DNA of 64,000 nucleotides from Nitrososphaerota archaeon. Its GTDB lineage: Archaea > Thermoproteota > Nitrososphaeria > Nitrososphaerales > Nitrosopumilaceae. Made by a program: the position numbers and the translations under genes. Numbering within the stretch: position 1 is the stretch's first letter; each line of letters begins with the position of its first letter. This document shows, in pieces, positions 41,616-49,694 of this stretch. Under the pieces are notes generated by a model. That model did no database searches. It saw nothing but the letters and a program-made list of their open reading frames with translations, and was not told the DNA's origin. Location: assembly GCA_028867785.1 (NCBI GenBank), contig JAGWFS010000003.1, positions 62,001 to 126,000 of the forward strand, read 5' to 3'.

Positions 41616-42119
41616 TTATTTTTCATATTTTTCTGCCATTTCTTGATGAATTTTTTGGTTTGACTGATCCACCTTGATTGCCTGCGTGGGACATACAGAA
41701 ACACATGCCATGCACCATATACAGTCATGTTCGCGGATTGGTTCTGATTTGTCAGTGTAATCTTTGCGACCTTCCTTGTCATGATCCACGCCAGTTCCTG
41801 CACTAGTGGCATTAATCATTTGGGCTGCAGGAACATCATTTTCGGTTCTGTACCACTGGTAGACCTGCACCGGACAGACCTCGATGCAACCACCGTCTGC
41901 AATACACGAATCCCAGTCTACCGCAACAAAAGTTCCATGAATTCCCAGTGGCACGTATTGTTCGCCTCTCTGCTTGTATGCATTTTGTACGTCATCATTA
42001 GTAGATGACTCTCCGTCTTCCTTTCCAGGCCCCCAGACAAAATGAAAGTGTTCTCTGTCTGCATTTTTGTGTAAACCTATAACCTTGTGATTTTTTGGAA
42101 ACTCCAAATCCATTGGCAT
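41616..42119 (-). CDS. zfx: Zinc-containing 7Fe ferredoxin
   Basis: A 167-residue archaeal ferredoxin. The N-terminal extension carries several His ([18 protein letters not shown]) expected to bind zinc as in Sulfolobus ferredoxin. The cluster motifs are [12 protein letters not shown] (C-x5-C-x3-C, 3Fe-4S type) and [12 protein letters not shown] (C-x2-C-x2-C-x3-C, 4Fe-4S type). It shuttles electrons from 2-oxoacid oxidoreductases or other donors. It overlaps the upstream UspA gene by one base (TAATG). A truncated copy of its N-terminal domain is found at 50931. Confidence 0.85.
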   Translation of the reverse strand: MPMDLEFPKNHKVIGLHKNADREHFHFVWGPGKEDGESSTNDDVQNAYKQRGEQYVPLGIHGTFVAVDWDSCIADGGCIEVCPVQVYQWYRTENDVPAAQMINATSAGTGVDHDKEGRKDYTDKSEPIREHDCIWCMACVSVCPTQAIKVDQSNQKIHQEMAEKYEK

Positions 42120-42553
42120 TATTTTATCACCAGTACAGGAACTTGGGATCTGTGAACCACAGAGTTTGCCACACTACCAAGAAATAACTCTTTGAGACCG
42201 CTTCTTCCTCGCGATCCTATGACTATAAGATCATACTTTTTGGCATTGGCAAAATTTGTTATCTCTAGCGAGGCATCTCCATAGACAAGTTTTCCTTGAA
42301 ACTCAACATCGTTTCTTGAAGCCAGTTTTTTTGCATCTGCCATGAACTTGGCTGCACTGTCTGTCATGGATGACTTGAATGAAGCCTGTGATGATCCTAT
42401 CACTGGTATTGGAGGGGTTGACGGAATTACGCACAGGCCAGTAATACTTGCTTCAAATGGTTTGGCAATCTCGATTGCTTCATGCAGTCCGTCCATGGAA
42501 TTTTTTGAGCCATCAAGTGGTACCAGTATCCTCTTGATTTTTCTACTAGTCAT
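42119..42553 (-). CDS. Universal stress protein (UspA family)
   Basis: A 144-residue UspA protein from ATG 42553; the frame opens further upstream at 42571, but the ATGA overlap with the preceding gene fixes the shorter start. It has [20 protein letters not shown] and a complete ATP motif [18 protein letters not shown]. It sits inside a tightly overlapping operon between a DUF6659 gene and a ferredoxin gene. Confidence 0.9.
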   Translation of the reverse strand: MTSRKIKRILVPLDGSKNSMDGLHEAIEIAKPFEASITGLCVIPSTPPIPVIGSSQASFKSSMTDSAAKFMADAKKLASRNDVEFQGKLVYGDASLEITNFANAKKYDLIVIGSRGRSGLKELFLGSVANSVVHRSQVPVLVIK

Positions 42554-42954
42554 TTGCCATGTCCTCCACACACTGGTTCTAGTTCAGTGATGTTTGGGTT
42601 ACAACATTCCTCAATTTCCTTGATTTTGTTGACTAGAGACTTGTGGTCCACATCATTCTTCATTACCATGACCACATTGTACACGTCAAATGGAACTGAT
42701 ACCAACTTTGTCCTGCCTCTGTGGATGACAAAGTGACTTACAGGTTCAAATTCATCATCAAACTCTCGTAACAAAGAGTGGTGAAGCCTAAAACCCATGA
42801 AAAAAATCTCCTGTCTTTCTTTTGAGAGGGTGATTTTGCTTCTTGAAAAGACGGATTCTGCCCTGCCGTTTCGGTTTATCACCATTATATGGTCAATTCC
42901 TTTGTGTAGCAGTGATTCAAGATTTTTTTGTTCAATCAATTTTTTGTCTAACAT
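42550..42954 (-). CDS. DUF6659 family protein
   Basis: A 134-residue paralogue of 2422 and 5997, with the strand IDHIMVINRNGRAESVFS, the FFMGFRLHHSLLREFDDEF helix, and LVSVPFDVYNVVMVMKND. It is the first gene of the operon DUF6659-UspA-ferredoxin-zinc ribbon. The C-terminus ends in CGGHGK with one more Cys before it, not present in the other two copies. Confidence 0.75.
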   Translation of the reverse strand: MLDKKLIEQKNLESLLHKGIDHIMVINRNGRAESVFSRSKITLSKERQEIFFMGFRLHHSLLREFDDEFEPVSHFVIHRGRTKLVSVPFDVYNVVMVMKNDVDHKSLVNKIKEIEECCNPNITELEPVCGGHGK

Positions 42955-43049
42955 GAGTTATCAATACGGTATAATGTAGAAAAAGTCTTGCAGGAATTTG
43001 CACTAACTTTATTGCACGTCGTTTGGATTTGTATGATCTAAAACAGATG

Positions 43050-43598
43050 TTATCGATGCCATGATGATGCCTTGTCCTTGTCTATTTTAATTACCAAGGT
43101 ATTTTCAGTGAAATCAAATTCTGTCTTTACTCCTAGATCATGGAAGACGTTTTCGTAGAATGTCTTAAAGTATAACGACCAGTTTTCTCCCATGTCGTGC
43201 TGCATGACAATCTCAAACTTTCCGTCTTCCTCGTATTCAGTCCAATTAAAGCCTGATCTTGACGATCTGGCCCTCAAGATGGACAGCCACGAATCCAGGT
43301 TATGTTTGCCTCGCATGTATAGATTCATCTCTTTTGCCATGCGGACAGACAGGTTGGCAATTGTTTTTTCCACCTTGTCCTTGTCTATTAGCTTGAACAG
43401 TTCTACAAGAAATGGCTTTGGCATGACTGCCCAGCCTGCCGCTACTGCATTCATCTCCCATTCAACATGCGAGTCAAGTATCTGACTGACCAGTGCGTTT
43501 GGACTGGTTTTTTGCTTGCCTGCAAAAACCTTGAGCCTGTTCCAAGTGTTGGTATCCAAGCGAAGCGATACTGACTCGGTTTGTTTCTTTTCAGCCAT
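43050..43598 (-). CDS. Ribbon-helix-helix regulator with C-terminal domain
   Basis: A 182-residue protein. The first 50 residues are a ribbon-helix-helix motif (ESVSLRLDTNTWNRLKVFAGKQKTSPNALVSQIL). The remaining 130 residues form an alpha/beta domain with WLSILRARSSRSGF, QHDMGENWSLYFKTFYENVF and LVIKIDKDK. The protein at 44850 has the same order of parts and closely matching motifs, so the two are tandem paralogues. They probably bind DNA as dimers with the C-terminal domain used for a ligand or tetramerisation. Confidence 0.7.
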   Translation of the reverse strand: MAEKKQTESVSLRLDTNTWNRLKVFAGKQKTSPNALVSQILDSHVEWEMNAVAAGWAVMPKPFLVELFKLIDKDKVEKTIANLSVRMAKEMNLYMRGKHNLDSWLSILRARSSRSGFNWTEYEEDGKFEIVMQHDMGENWSLYFKTFYENVFHDLGVKTEFDFTENTLVIKIDKDKASSWHR

Positions 43599-43862
43599 TT
43601 CTATGTATTGTTGTTCTTAATCATCATTTAATGATTTTGGAAGCCATGGCAAAATATTTCTCTGCACAATCTAGATGGATTTGGTCAAAGTCTCTTTTCC
43701 TTTTCTTCTACGTGTCAGGTAGACCAAGACTAGTAATGCTAGTATTGATTACATGGAAATGACATGATGTACACAGCGTGCATGTTTTCAAGATATTTAT
43801 TATCAAAATAGTTTTGTCTGAGGAATGGTCGCATTAAAGACTCGTAATTGTGCTTGATTATC

Positions 43863-43943
43863 ATGTCCAAGATTCCAACAGTTAGACCACTTGAATTGAT
43901 AAAGTACCTAGAGGGAAGAGGATTTGAGTGCGGATACGAATAG
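43863..43943 (+). pseudogene. HicA-like toxin remnant
   Basis: The 26-codon ORF MSKIPTVRPLELIKYLEGRG has the exact start pattern of HicA/YcfA mRNA-interferase toxins (KLPxxSGKEVIKALEKxGF), but stops at a TAG before the expected GSH and HK catalytic part. No HicB antitoxin is nearby. This is most likely a decayed toxin gene. Confidence 0.45.
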
Positions 43944-44027
43944 AAGGCGAGAACTTGGAAGTATTAAAGAAATTTGGTGAGCATTCAAAAGAAGACACCA
44001 TGGAATAGAATACTCTATGGCTCTTTA

Positions 44028-44141
44028 ATGCAAATCCTTGTTCGTAAGACCGAGAAAAATCCAAGGCTTATCGAGATTGAGCTAAACGAAGATGAGATCG
44101 GAACAATCATTTCAATATTAGATTTTTCCTGCACTGCTTGA
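44028..44141 (+). CDS. Putative 37-residue protein
   Basis: An ATG frame encoding MQILVRKTEKNPRLIEIELN, then DEIGTIISILDFS. The strand-rich start followed by a helix is protein-like and the codon use fits. It might be an antitoxin-like or HTH fragment, and it may belong to the same decayed locus as the HicA remnant. Tentative. Confidence 0.35.
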   Translation: MQILVRKTEKNPRLIEIELNEDEIGTIISILDFSCTA

Positions 44142-44380
44142 CCAGTCTCGCAACTAAATAACAACATCAGGATTGATAATGGACTGATTCAGTAAATAAT
44201 ACTAAAGCTGCTTGAAAAAATAATGCTATTGTAGATTTGTGCTGATGGCATTATGGCAAATTCGCTGATTTGGCATAGACTCATACTGAAATAAGATTCT
44301 ATATGGATTTCCAATCTCTTGTCATGCTCTGGATAATTTCCTGTCTACAATTTAAAAAATCTAAAAACTAGAAGGCAATC

Positions 44381-44530
44381 CTAGTGAAGTAGGACTGCCA
44401 CTGCAATCCCAGCACCCATCATGGCTCCAAGCACCATGAACAGGACATCAAAGGCTATTACCTTCTTAAAGGAGGCATGAACCATGACTTTCCAGACGCT
44501 GAGTCTTTTGTTCCGCATTTGTTCTTCCAT
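44381..44530 (-). CDS. Small single-pass membrane protein (49 aa)
   Basis: An ATG-started frame too short for common callers. The N-terminus is basic and polar (MEEQMRNKRLSVWKVMVHAS). After FKKV comes a membrane helix (AFDVLFMVLGAMMGAGIAVAV) running nearly to the end. It is the only convincing gene on the minus strand between the two ribbon-helix-helix paralogues. Confidence 0.5.
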   Translation of the reverse strand: MEEQMRNKRLSVWKVMVHASFKKVIAFDVLFMVLGAMMGAGIAVAVLLH

Positions 44531-44645
44531 GTTTAACTTGACTGTTTTTCTACAGATAAGTCAGTAGCATTGCATTGAATGAAAATTCGTGCATGCCTCC
44601 TAAATAATTGTTCATCTCTATGTATTGCAGTGACTTATAGAATTG

Positions 44646-44798
44646 GTGTCAGCAAACGATTCAATTACACGGTTAGGAGAAAGGAGAATAAAGAGTAGAA
44701 AAAAAATTCGCATTTGTATAAAATGCGGTTCGACTATGATTCTAAGGGAGGAAGACGATATGTTCTGCAAAGAGTGTGGTGCAGTAGTATTTTTCTAA
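44646..44798 (+). CDS. Small zinc-ribbon protein
   Basis: A 50-residue protein from GTG 44646 (a TTG one codon earlier is possible). It is basic at the N-terminus (RLGERRIKSRKKIR) and then has CIKC and, 16 residues on, CKEC, forming a zinc ribbon. It lies just before the convergent second ribbon-helix-helix gene. It may bind nucleic acid. Confidence 0.6.
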   Translation: MSANDSITRLGERRIKSRKKIRICIKCGSTMILREEDDMFCKECGAVVFF

Positions 44799-44849
44799 AC
44801 TGTTATGCGGTTTGGCTAATCTACAAAAATTACCTGTTTTCTTTGATTC

Positions 44850-45404
44850 TCAAACCTTACGATTGCTGACAGGCCCACCTGCTGTATCCAATTTTATTGC
44901 CAAAGTGTTTTCTGTGTAGTCAAAATCAGCTTTTATACCAAGATCATAGAAGACATTTTCATAAAATGTCTTAAAGTACCTTGACCACTTTTTGCCCATA
45001 TCATGTTGTATTACAAGCTCCAGTGTGTTTCCTTCTCCGTATTCAGTGAGTTCAAAACCAGATCTTGCAGATCTGGCCCTAATTATAGAAAGCCAAGATT
45101 CCACATCATGTTTGCCCCTCATGTATAGATCCATGTCTTTTGCCATTTCTTTGGAGAGTTTTGATATGATTCTCTCCATCTCCTTTTCATCAACTAATTT
45201 CATAAATTCTACAAGAAATGACTTGGGCATAGAAATCCATCCAGCTGCCGCAGCACTGAGTTCCCATTCAAGATGAGAGCCAAGAATCTGCCCTGCCAAA
45301 GAATTAGGGGTTATCTTTTGTCTTTTAGCTACCTCTCTCAAGTTATCTAGGATCGATTTTTCTATCCTAAATGTTATTGACTCTGTCTGTCTCTTTTCAG
45401 CCAC
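44850..45404 (-). CDS. Ribbon-helix-helix regulator with C-terminal domain
   Basis: A 184-residue paralogue of 43050. It shares the ESITFRIEKSILDNLREVAK RHH start, HLEWELSAAAAGWISMPKSFLVEF, DVESWLSIIRARSARSGFEL, IQHDMGKKWSRYFKTFYENVF and the AIKLDTA ending. The upstream gap to 45744 contains an inverted repeat (45535-45561) that could be its operator. The presence of two such regulators within 2.4 kb suggests tandem duplication with diverged DNA targets. Confidence 0.7.
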   Translation of the reverse strand: MAEKRQTESITFRIEKSILDNLREVAKRQKITPNSLAGQILGSHLEWELSAAAAGWISMPKSFLVEFMKLVDEKEMERIISKLSKEMAKDMDLYMRGKHDVESWLSIIRARSARSGFELTEYGEGNTLELVIQHDMGKKWSRYFKTFYENVFYDLGIKADFDYTENTLAIKLDTAGGPVSNRKV

Positions 45405-45743
45405 GATAGGTCTTGTGGAAAGATGAATCTAAACTTTCACAGATAAGAAAATAAGTACAGTAAAGATAGGCCTTGATGCTTCAAGCAGGATGTTGAAATA
45501 TAAGAAATGAAATTTTTCGACTCTGTTCAATCCGCGAGACCTATGAATTAATTAGGTCTCGTAAATTTAACAAAACCGTATTTTTATTGTTGATAATACC
45601 ACCAAACCTTGCAGTGAAATGACATAGTTATAACGCACATCACAAATCATGCTGCAAATGAGATAGTATTTTAGTAAAATCTGTATTAAAATTATTGCAA
45701 ATTACCAGATGCCTTTTTCTATAATGCCAGCATACTGTTTCTA
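45405..45743. other. Intergenic region with no gene seen apart from an inverted repeat
   Basis: An AT-rich gap between the divergent genes at 45404 and 45744. No open frame of protein-like composition is present on either strand. It must contain both promoters. The notable element is the inverted repeat at 45535-45561, annotated separately. Confidence 0.5.
45535..45561. promoter_or_regulatory. 9-bp inverted repeat in a divergent intergenic region
   Basis: CGAGACCTA and TAGGTCTCG are exact complements, separated by nine AT-rich bases. The element lies about 130 bases from the ribbon-helix-helix gene and 180 bases from the FAD reductase gene. It may be an operator or a hairpin; its spacing is suitable for a dimeric regulator. 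Confidence 0.45.
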
Positions 45744-47030
45744 ATGAGTCAAGAATCTGCGAACATATTAAAAGATGTTAAGACGATTGGGAGTGGAAAT
45801 ATGCGAGAGTTTGACTATGTCATAGTAGGAGGAGGTCTTGCAGGAGGAAATGCCGCAATTTCAATTAGGGAAAATGACGCTACAGGTAGCATCTGTATCA
45901 TTACAGACGAAAACCATGTTCCATATGATCGCGTCCCACTTTCAAAAAATTACCTGCTTGGCAAGATGAAAAGAGAGGTACTGTATGTCAAAAAACCTGA
46001 CTTTTACACGACCCAAAAAATAGAGATGATTATCGGTATCAAGGTAACTGGGCTTGACCCAAAAAATCATGTTGTCAGGACAAGTAATGGAACCGATATT
46101 CATTACAAGAAACTCTTGCTTGCCACAGGCGGTCAGGCAAGACGGCTCTCAATCCTAGGGGCCGAACTGGATGGCGTATTCTATCTTAGGACTGTTGACG
46201 ATGCAGAGAAAATTGAGGCAGCAATGAAACAATCCAAGAGCGCCATAGTGATAGGTGGCGGCTTTATTGGATGCGAACTTGCTTCCACCTTTGCAAAAAA
46301 TGGCACCTCTACTACCATAATTGAGGCTGGGCCCAAGATACTTGGACGGGCATTTGACTCTGACACAGCAAGCTGGATTGAAAGCTACTTTGAAAGAAGG
46401 GGAGTCAGGATAATGACAAAAACCACGCCGGTAGAACTGCAAGATAACAATGGAAAGGTCACTGGAGTAAAGACACAGTCAGGTCAGGTCATACCTGCAG
46501 ATTTTGTAGTAATCGGTATCGGGATAAATCCAAATGTCGAGCTTGCAAAGGAAGCAGGACTGCAGACGGACAACGGCATAATAGTGAATGAATACATGCA
46601 GACGTCTTATCCCGACATTTATGCTGCAAGCGATGTTGCCAGGTTCTACAGTCTAGTCTTTGGCAGACATATGAGGCTGGAACACTATGACCTTGCTGTA
46701 AAACAGGGAAGACTAGCCGGGGAGAACATGACAGGCAAGTCCAAGCCGTTTGAAGATCTGCCCTATTTCTTTTCGTTCATGTTTGACATTAGAATTGAGG
46801 CATATGGCGATCTGAGCAAGTATGATACCGTAATAACAAGAGGTAATCCTACTGAAAATGGCAATTTCACCAAGTTTTATCTTGACAATGGCACAGTAAA
46901 TGCGGTAATGATGGTGACTAGAAAAGAGAATGTTGAAGATATCAAGCAACTGATTCGCTTGCGAAAAAAAATAGACGAACCTGCATCTCTGGGCAATGAA
47001 TCAACTAAAATTGAGGCAATGATTACTTGA
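45744..47030 (+). CDS. FAD/NAD-dependent ferredoxin reductase-like oxidoreductase
   Basis: A 428-residue flavoprotein. VIVGGGLAGGNAAISIRE is the FAD motif, VPYDRVPLSKNYLLGK is typical of the rubredoxin/ferredoxin reductases (BphA4, NirB N-part), VIGGGFIGCELA is the NAD motif, and IYAASDVARF is the second FAD motif. It overlaps the downstream Rieske gene (TTGA), the usual reductase/ferredoxin order of multicomponent oxygenase electron chains, but no oxygenase gene is nearby. Cytosolic. Confidence 0.85.
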   Translation: MSQESANILKDVKTIGSGNMREFDYVIVGGGLAGGNAAISIRENDATGSICIITDENHVPYDRVPLSKNYLLGKMKREVLYVKKPDFYTTQKIEMIIGIKVTGLDPKNHVVRTSNGTDIHYKKLLLATGGQARRLSILGAELDGVFYLRTVDDAEKIEAAMKQSKSAIVIGGGFIGCELASTFAKNGTSTTIIEAGPKILGRAFDSDTASWIESYFERRGVRIMTKTTPVELQDNNGKVTGVKTQSGQVIPADFVVIGIGINPNVELAKEAGLQTDNGIIVNEYMQTSYPDIYAASDVARFYSLVFGRHMRLEHYDLAVKQGRLAGENMTGKSKPFEDLPYFFSFMFDIRIEAYGDLSKYDTVITRGNPTENGNFTKFYLDNGTVNAVMMVTRKENVEDIKQLIRLRKKIDEPASLGNESTKIEAMIT

Positions 47031-47341
47031 GCGAATTTGTCAAGGCGGCACAAAGACAGGAGATTCCTGTAGGAACCATGAGGGAGGTCAAGTACAATGA
47101 GGAATCAGTCTGTTTGGCAAACATCGGGGGAAAATATTATGCAATAGGAAACATATGCACTCATGAAGGCGGTCCTCTAGCCGAAGGGACGCTTCAAGAT
47201 TTCGAGGTAGAATGTCCCTGGCACAATGCCAGATTCGATATGAGAACAGGAGAAGTTCTATCACCTCCAGCAGAAAAACCTGTTCCGCTCTACGAAGTCA
47301 TGGTAAAAGAAGATGACATACTCATTAGAAAAATCGAATAA
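47027..47341 (+). CDS. Rieske-type [2Fe-2S] ferredoxin
   Basis: A 104-residue protein with the two Rieske motifs CTHEGGPLAEG (CxH) and CPWHNARFD (CxxH), the BphF/NirD-like soluble type. The TTG start overlaps the preceding stop, so it is translationally coupled to the FAD reductase. It would take electrons from that enzyme and pass them to an unknown acceptor. Confidence 0.85.
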   Translation: MSEFVKAAQRQEIPVGTMREVKYNEESVCLANIGGKYYAIGNICTHEGGPLAEGTLQDFEVECPWHNARFDMRTGEVLSPPAEKPVPLYEVMVKEDDILIRKIE

Positions 47342-47447
47342 AGCAAAGATCAAGCGCACATGTAAAAGGTGCAAGACAGAGTTTGATGATGATAACGGAT
47401 ATCCTGTATGCAACTATTGCTTGAAGATGCTGGACAATTGGGAATGA
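47313..47447 (+). CDS. Small zinc-ribbon protein at the end of the Rieske operon
   Basis: A 44-residue frame overlapping the last 29 bases of the Rieske gene. It contains CKRC and, 15 residues on, CNYC, with a basic N-terminus (NKAKIKRT). The overlap suggests translation from the same mRNA. It could be a zinc or iron-site protein serving the reductase/Rieske pair. Confidence 0.5.
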   Translation: MTYSLEKSNKAKIKRTCKRCKTEFDDDNGYPVCNYCLKMLDNWE

Positions 47448-47516
47448 CAGTATCTTGATTGCATTTTCTTGGTGTCATGTCAATATTTTTATGTTACAAG
47501 CGAGAACGATGCTAGC

Positions 47517-48104
47517 ATGCAGCTAACTGACGGCAAAGATCAGATGGATGTAAACTACAATAACCTGATACAGTGCTGCCTAGAAGTATTAGATGAGGTT
47601 AGTAATTTGTCATCACATTTGGGAAACATACGCACTGAATCAACCACAAAAAATATTGAAGAATTACGCCGATTTCTTTTATTACTGCTCGATATACAGA
47701 GAAAAACTGCTTGGGGATACATCCCTTATAGTTACAAGAAAATCATGTCGGAACAATCAGGCTTGTTATCAAAAAACCTAGTTCAGTCCATACGTAATCT
47801 GGACTTTGCCTACTCTTATTTTGCGACGCAATACCTGCAGAACTCTAGAATCTGGTCTGACTATGCATCCATCTTGATGCAAAACACGGTAGGCGCGTGG
47901 GGCGTTTATGTAAATTATCAGCCATCCGCATATGGTTTTCTTTACGAGCAAGACAAGCAGTTCGTGGAAGCAATATGTGACATTGAAAAGGAGTATGAAA
48001 ATTTCGATCATTCACAAAATCCCAATAGAAAAACAAAATCTAAAAGTGTTCAAAATTACAGCAAAACAACAGACGATACATCTGAATCTTCCATGACTCA
48101 ATGA
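47517..48104 (+). CDS. Hypothetical helical protein, phasin-like
   Basis: I choose ATG 47517 (195 residues); the frame opens at 47469 without good coding character. The product is helical and rich in Tyr, Asn, Gln and Ser, with a middle part [20 protein letters not shown] and a polar low-complexity end. Its composition resembles 3025 and 14894, but no family is recognised. The stop overlaps the YeaO-like gene by ATGA. Confidence 0.5.
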   Translation: MQLTDGKDQMDVNYNNLIQCCLEVLDEVSNLSSHLGNIRTESTTKNIEELRRFLLLLLDIQRKTAWGYIPYSYKKIMSEQSGLLSKNLVQSIRNLDFAYSYFATQYLQNSRIWSDYASILMQNTVGAWGVYVNYQPSAYGFLYEQDKQFVEAICDIEKEYENFDHSQNPNRKTKSKSVQNYSKTTDDTSESSMTQ

Positions 48105-48446
48105 TAAAGACAAAACGAGCATATGACAAGCCTTCCAAAGAGGACGGCTACAGGATTCTTGTTGACAGATTGTGGCCAAGAGGGATCTCAAAAGAGGATG
48201 CCAAGATTGATCTTTGGTTAAAAGAGATCTCTCCGTCCGACGAATTACGAGAATGGTTCTCGCACGATCCAAAGAAATTGGAAGGTTTCAAATCCAAGTA
48301 TAAAGGCGAGCTAAAAGAAAGAACAGAATTTATCAAGGAAATAAAAAAGCTTGAAAAAGAAAAGAAGATCGTTACGCTTCTCTGCAAAAGATGAGCAATA
48401 CAACAATGTAATAGTCCTAAGTGAGATTCTAAAAAACAGGAAATGA
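48101..48446 (+). pseudogene. DUF488 (YeaO-like) protein with a frameshift near the C-terminus
   Basis: The frame from ATG 48101 gives 97 residues: [19 protein letters not shown] is the YeaO-type DUF488 signature, followed by [16 protein letters not shown] and the start of a TLL strand. It stops at TGA after CKR. Reading from 48384 in the +1 frame gives [20 protein letters not shown] and a stop at 48444-48446, the expected C-terminus of the family (compare YeaO ending AKNTTQNHALVLADWL). One base is extra or two are missing near 48383. It is a recent lesion, sequencing error, or recoding site. Confidence 0.7.
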
Positions 48447-48476
48447 TGATATTCCGAATAGTTTGTAGTTTATCGA

Positions 48477-48761
48477 TTATGCCTTATCTCGTTTTTTCAG
48501 TTCATATCTGAGTCTTTTCAAAGACAGGTATTTTTCATCTATGTCCTCGACGATCTCTTTTAACTCGTCATATTCCAAGCTTAAAAGCTTCCAGTCCTCC
48601 CAATTTTCCGAATCTATGGTTCTTTTCTTTTTATCTAGAAGCTTTTCTCTGAGGATTTCAAAGTTACTCTCAATCTTTTTTCTTTTCGAAATTAATGCGT
48701 CTATCTCTTTTAGGATACCGTCAGAAACGTTTGTTATGTGTATTTTTGAAGATACCGACAA
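48477..48761 (-). CDS. Coiled-coil hypothetical protein
   Basis: A 94-residue protein that is highly charged and helical (KEIDALISKRKKIESNFEILREK, EYDELKEIVEDIDEKYLSLKRL), fitting a two-stranded coiled coil. It lacks Cys, membrane segments and recognised domains. It may be a structural or adaptor protein. Confidence 0.55.
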   Translation of the reverse strand: MSVSSKIHITNVSDGILKEIDALISKRKKIESNFEILREKLLDKKKRTIDSENWEDWKLLSLEYDELKEIVEDIDEKYLSLKRLRYELKKRDKA

Positions 48762-49014
48762 ACCAGAATCTCCTTTGTATCACACATTCCTTGACCGTTC
48801 GACCATATGTTCAAACAACAAATAGAAGCACAGGTACAGAAAGTTAATCAAATTGTTCTTCTTCCGTGTTTCACTTGAGATCTTGTTTGTTTTTATCATC
48901 ATACGTCAACGTTAGCTTCCAAGCCTATTTAGCATAGAGCATGAAATTGTAACAATTCTATTGCAAACTCTTTATCAGAAAGATTGAGTACATAGCAATC
49001 GAGGTAAATGTCTG

Positions 49015-49173
49015 ATGGACAAACAGATTATCCCGGATGAAAAGGAAATCAGGACGCTAGTTGAGATATTGAGGTTTGCAGAGGGAGCATGTCCTGTTGA
49101 GAGTATAAATCAAGACTTTGCAATAGATGCAGAAAAAATCGAAGCGTTGCTTGCAAAGCTAGAAAAAGTGTAA
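49015..49173 (+). CDS. Small hypothetical protein upstream of a DUF488 gene
   Basis: A 52-residue helical, charged protein (MDKQIIPDEKEIRTLVEILR, then CPVESINQDFAIDAEKIEAL) ending eight bases before the ATG of the DUF488 gene. The pattern resembles a small two-helix HTH-like domain. Proximity suggests co-translation. Confidence 0.5.
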   Translation: MDKQIIPDEKEIRTLVEILRFAEGACPVESINQDFAIDAEKIEALLAKLEKV

Positions 49174-49181
49174 GAGTGAAT

Positions 49182-49694
49182 ATGTCTACAATATTTGTAG
49201 TTGGCCATTCAACACGAACAATAGCGTCTTTTGTGGATTTATTGAAGGCACATTCGATCAATCTTCTTGTAGATATCAGAACCATACCCAGGTCAAGGTA
49301 CAATCCACAGTTTAATGAAGACAGTCTCAAGAAAAAGATGAAGGACAATAAGATAGATTACCTGCATATGAAGGGTTTGGGTGGCTTGAGGCATTCTGAT
49401 AAGAATTCGATTAACTTGGGCTGGCATAATCTGTCATTTCGCGGGTTTGCAGATTACATGCAAACAAAGGAATTTAATTCTTCGATAAAAGAATTGATCA
49501 AATTAAGCAAGACACGTATTGTTGCAATCATGTGCGCAGAGGGAAATCCCTTTCGATGTCACAGATCGCTTGTAGCAGACGCTTTACTTGTGCGACATGT
49601 CAAGGCTCTTCACATATCAAGCAAGATCTCTGCCCGCGAACACGTCCTCACACCATTTGCCAGAGTAAGTGGTAAAAAGATTACATATCCGTGA
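49182..49694 (+). CDS. DUF488 domain protein
   Basis: A 170-residue protein from ATG 49182 (a GTG at 49176 is in frame). It has FVVGHSTRTIASFVDLLKAH, VDIRTIPRSRYNPQF and MCAEGNPFRCHRSLVADALL, the full DUF488 set including the conserved Cys and HRS. The family lacks a proven function but is often linked to nucleic-acid metabolism. It overlaps the Mug-like gene by four bases. Confidence 0.8.
   Translation: MSTIFVVGHSTRTIASFVDLLKAHSINLLVDIRTIPRSRYNPQFNEDSLKKKMKDNKIDYLHMKGLGGLRHSDKNSINLGWHNLSFRGFADYMQTKEFNSSIKELIKLSKTRIVAIMCAEGNPFRCHRSLVADALLVRHVKALHISSKISAREHVLTPFARVSGKKITYP

Noticed and set aside
43675-43770. Minus-strand stretch resembling a membrane helix with a basic tail (SILALLVLVYLTRRRKGK)
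   Set aside because: A TAA lies directly before it in frame and no usable start follows; it is at most a remnant.
48101-48446. Programmed frameshifting as the default reading of the DUF488 lesion
   Set aside because: The site (TCTGCAAAAGA) has only a short A-run and no evident stimulatory structure, so a lesion or sequence error is the simpler explanation.
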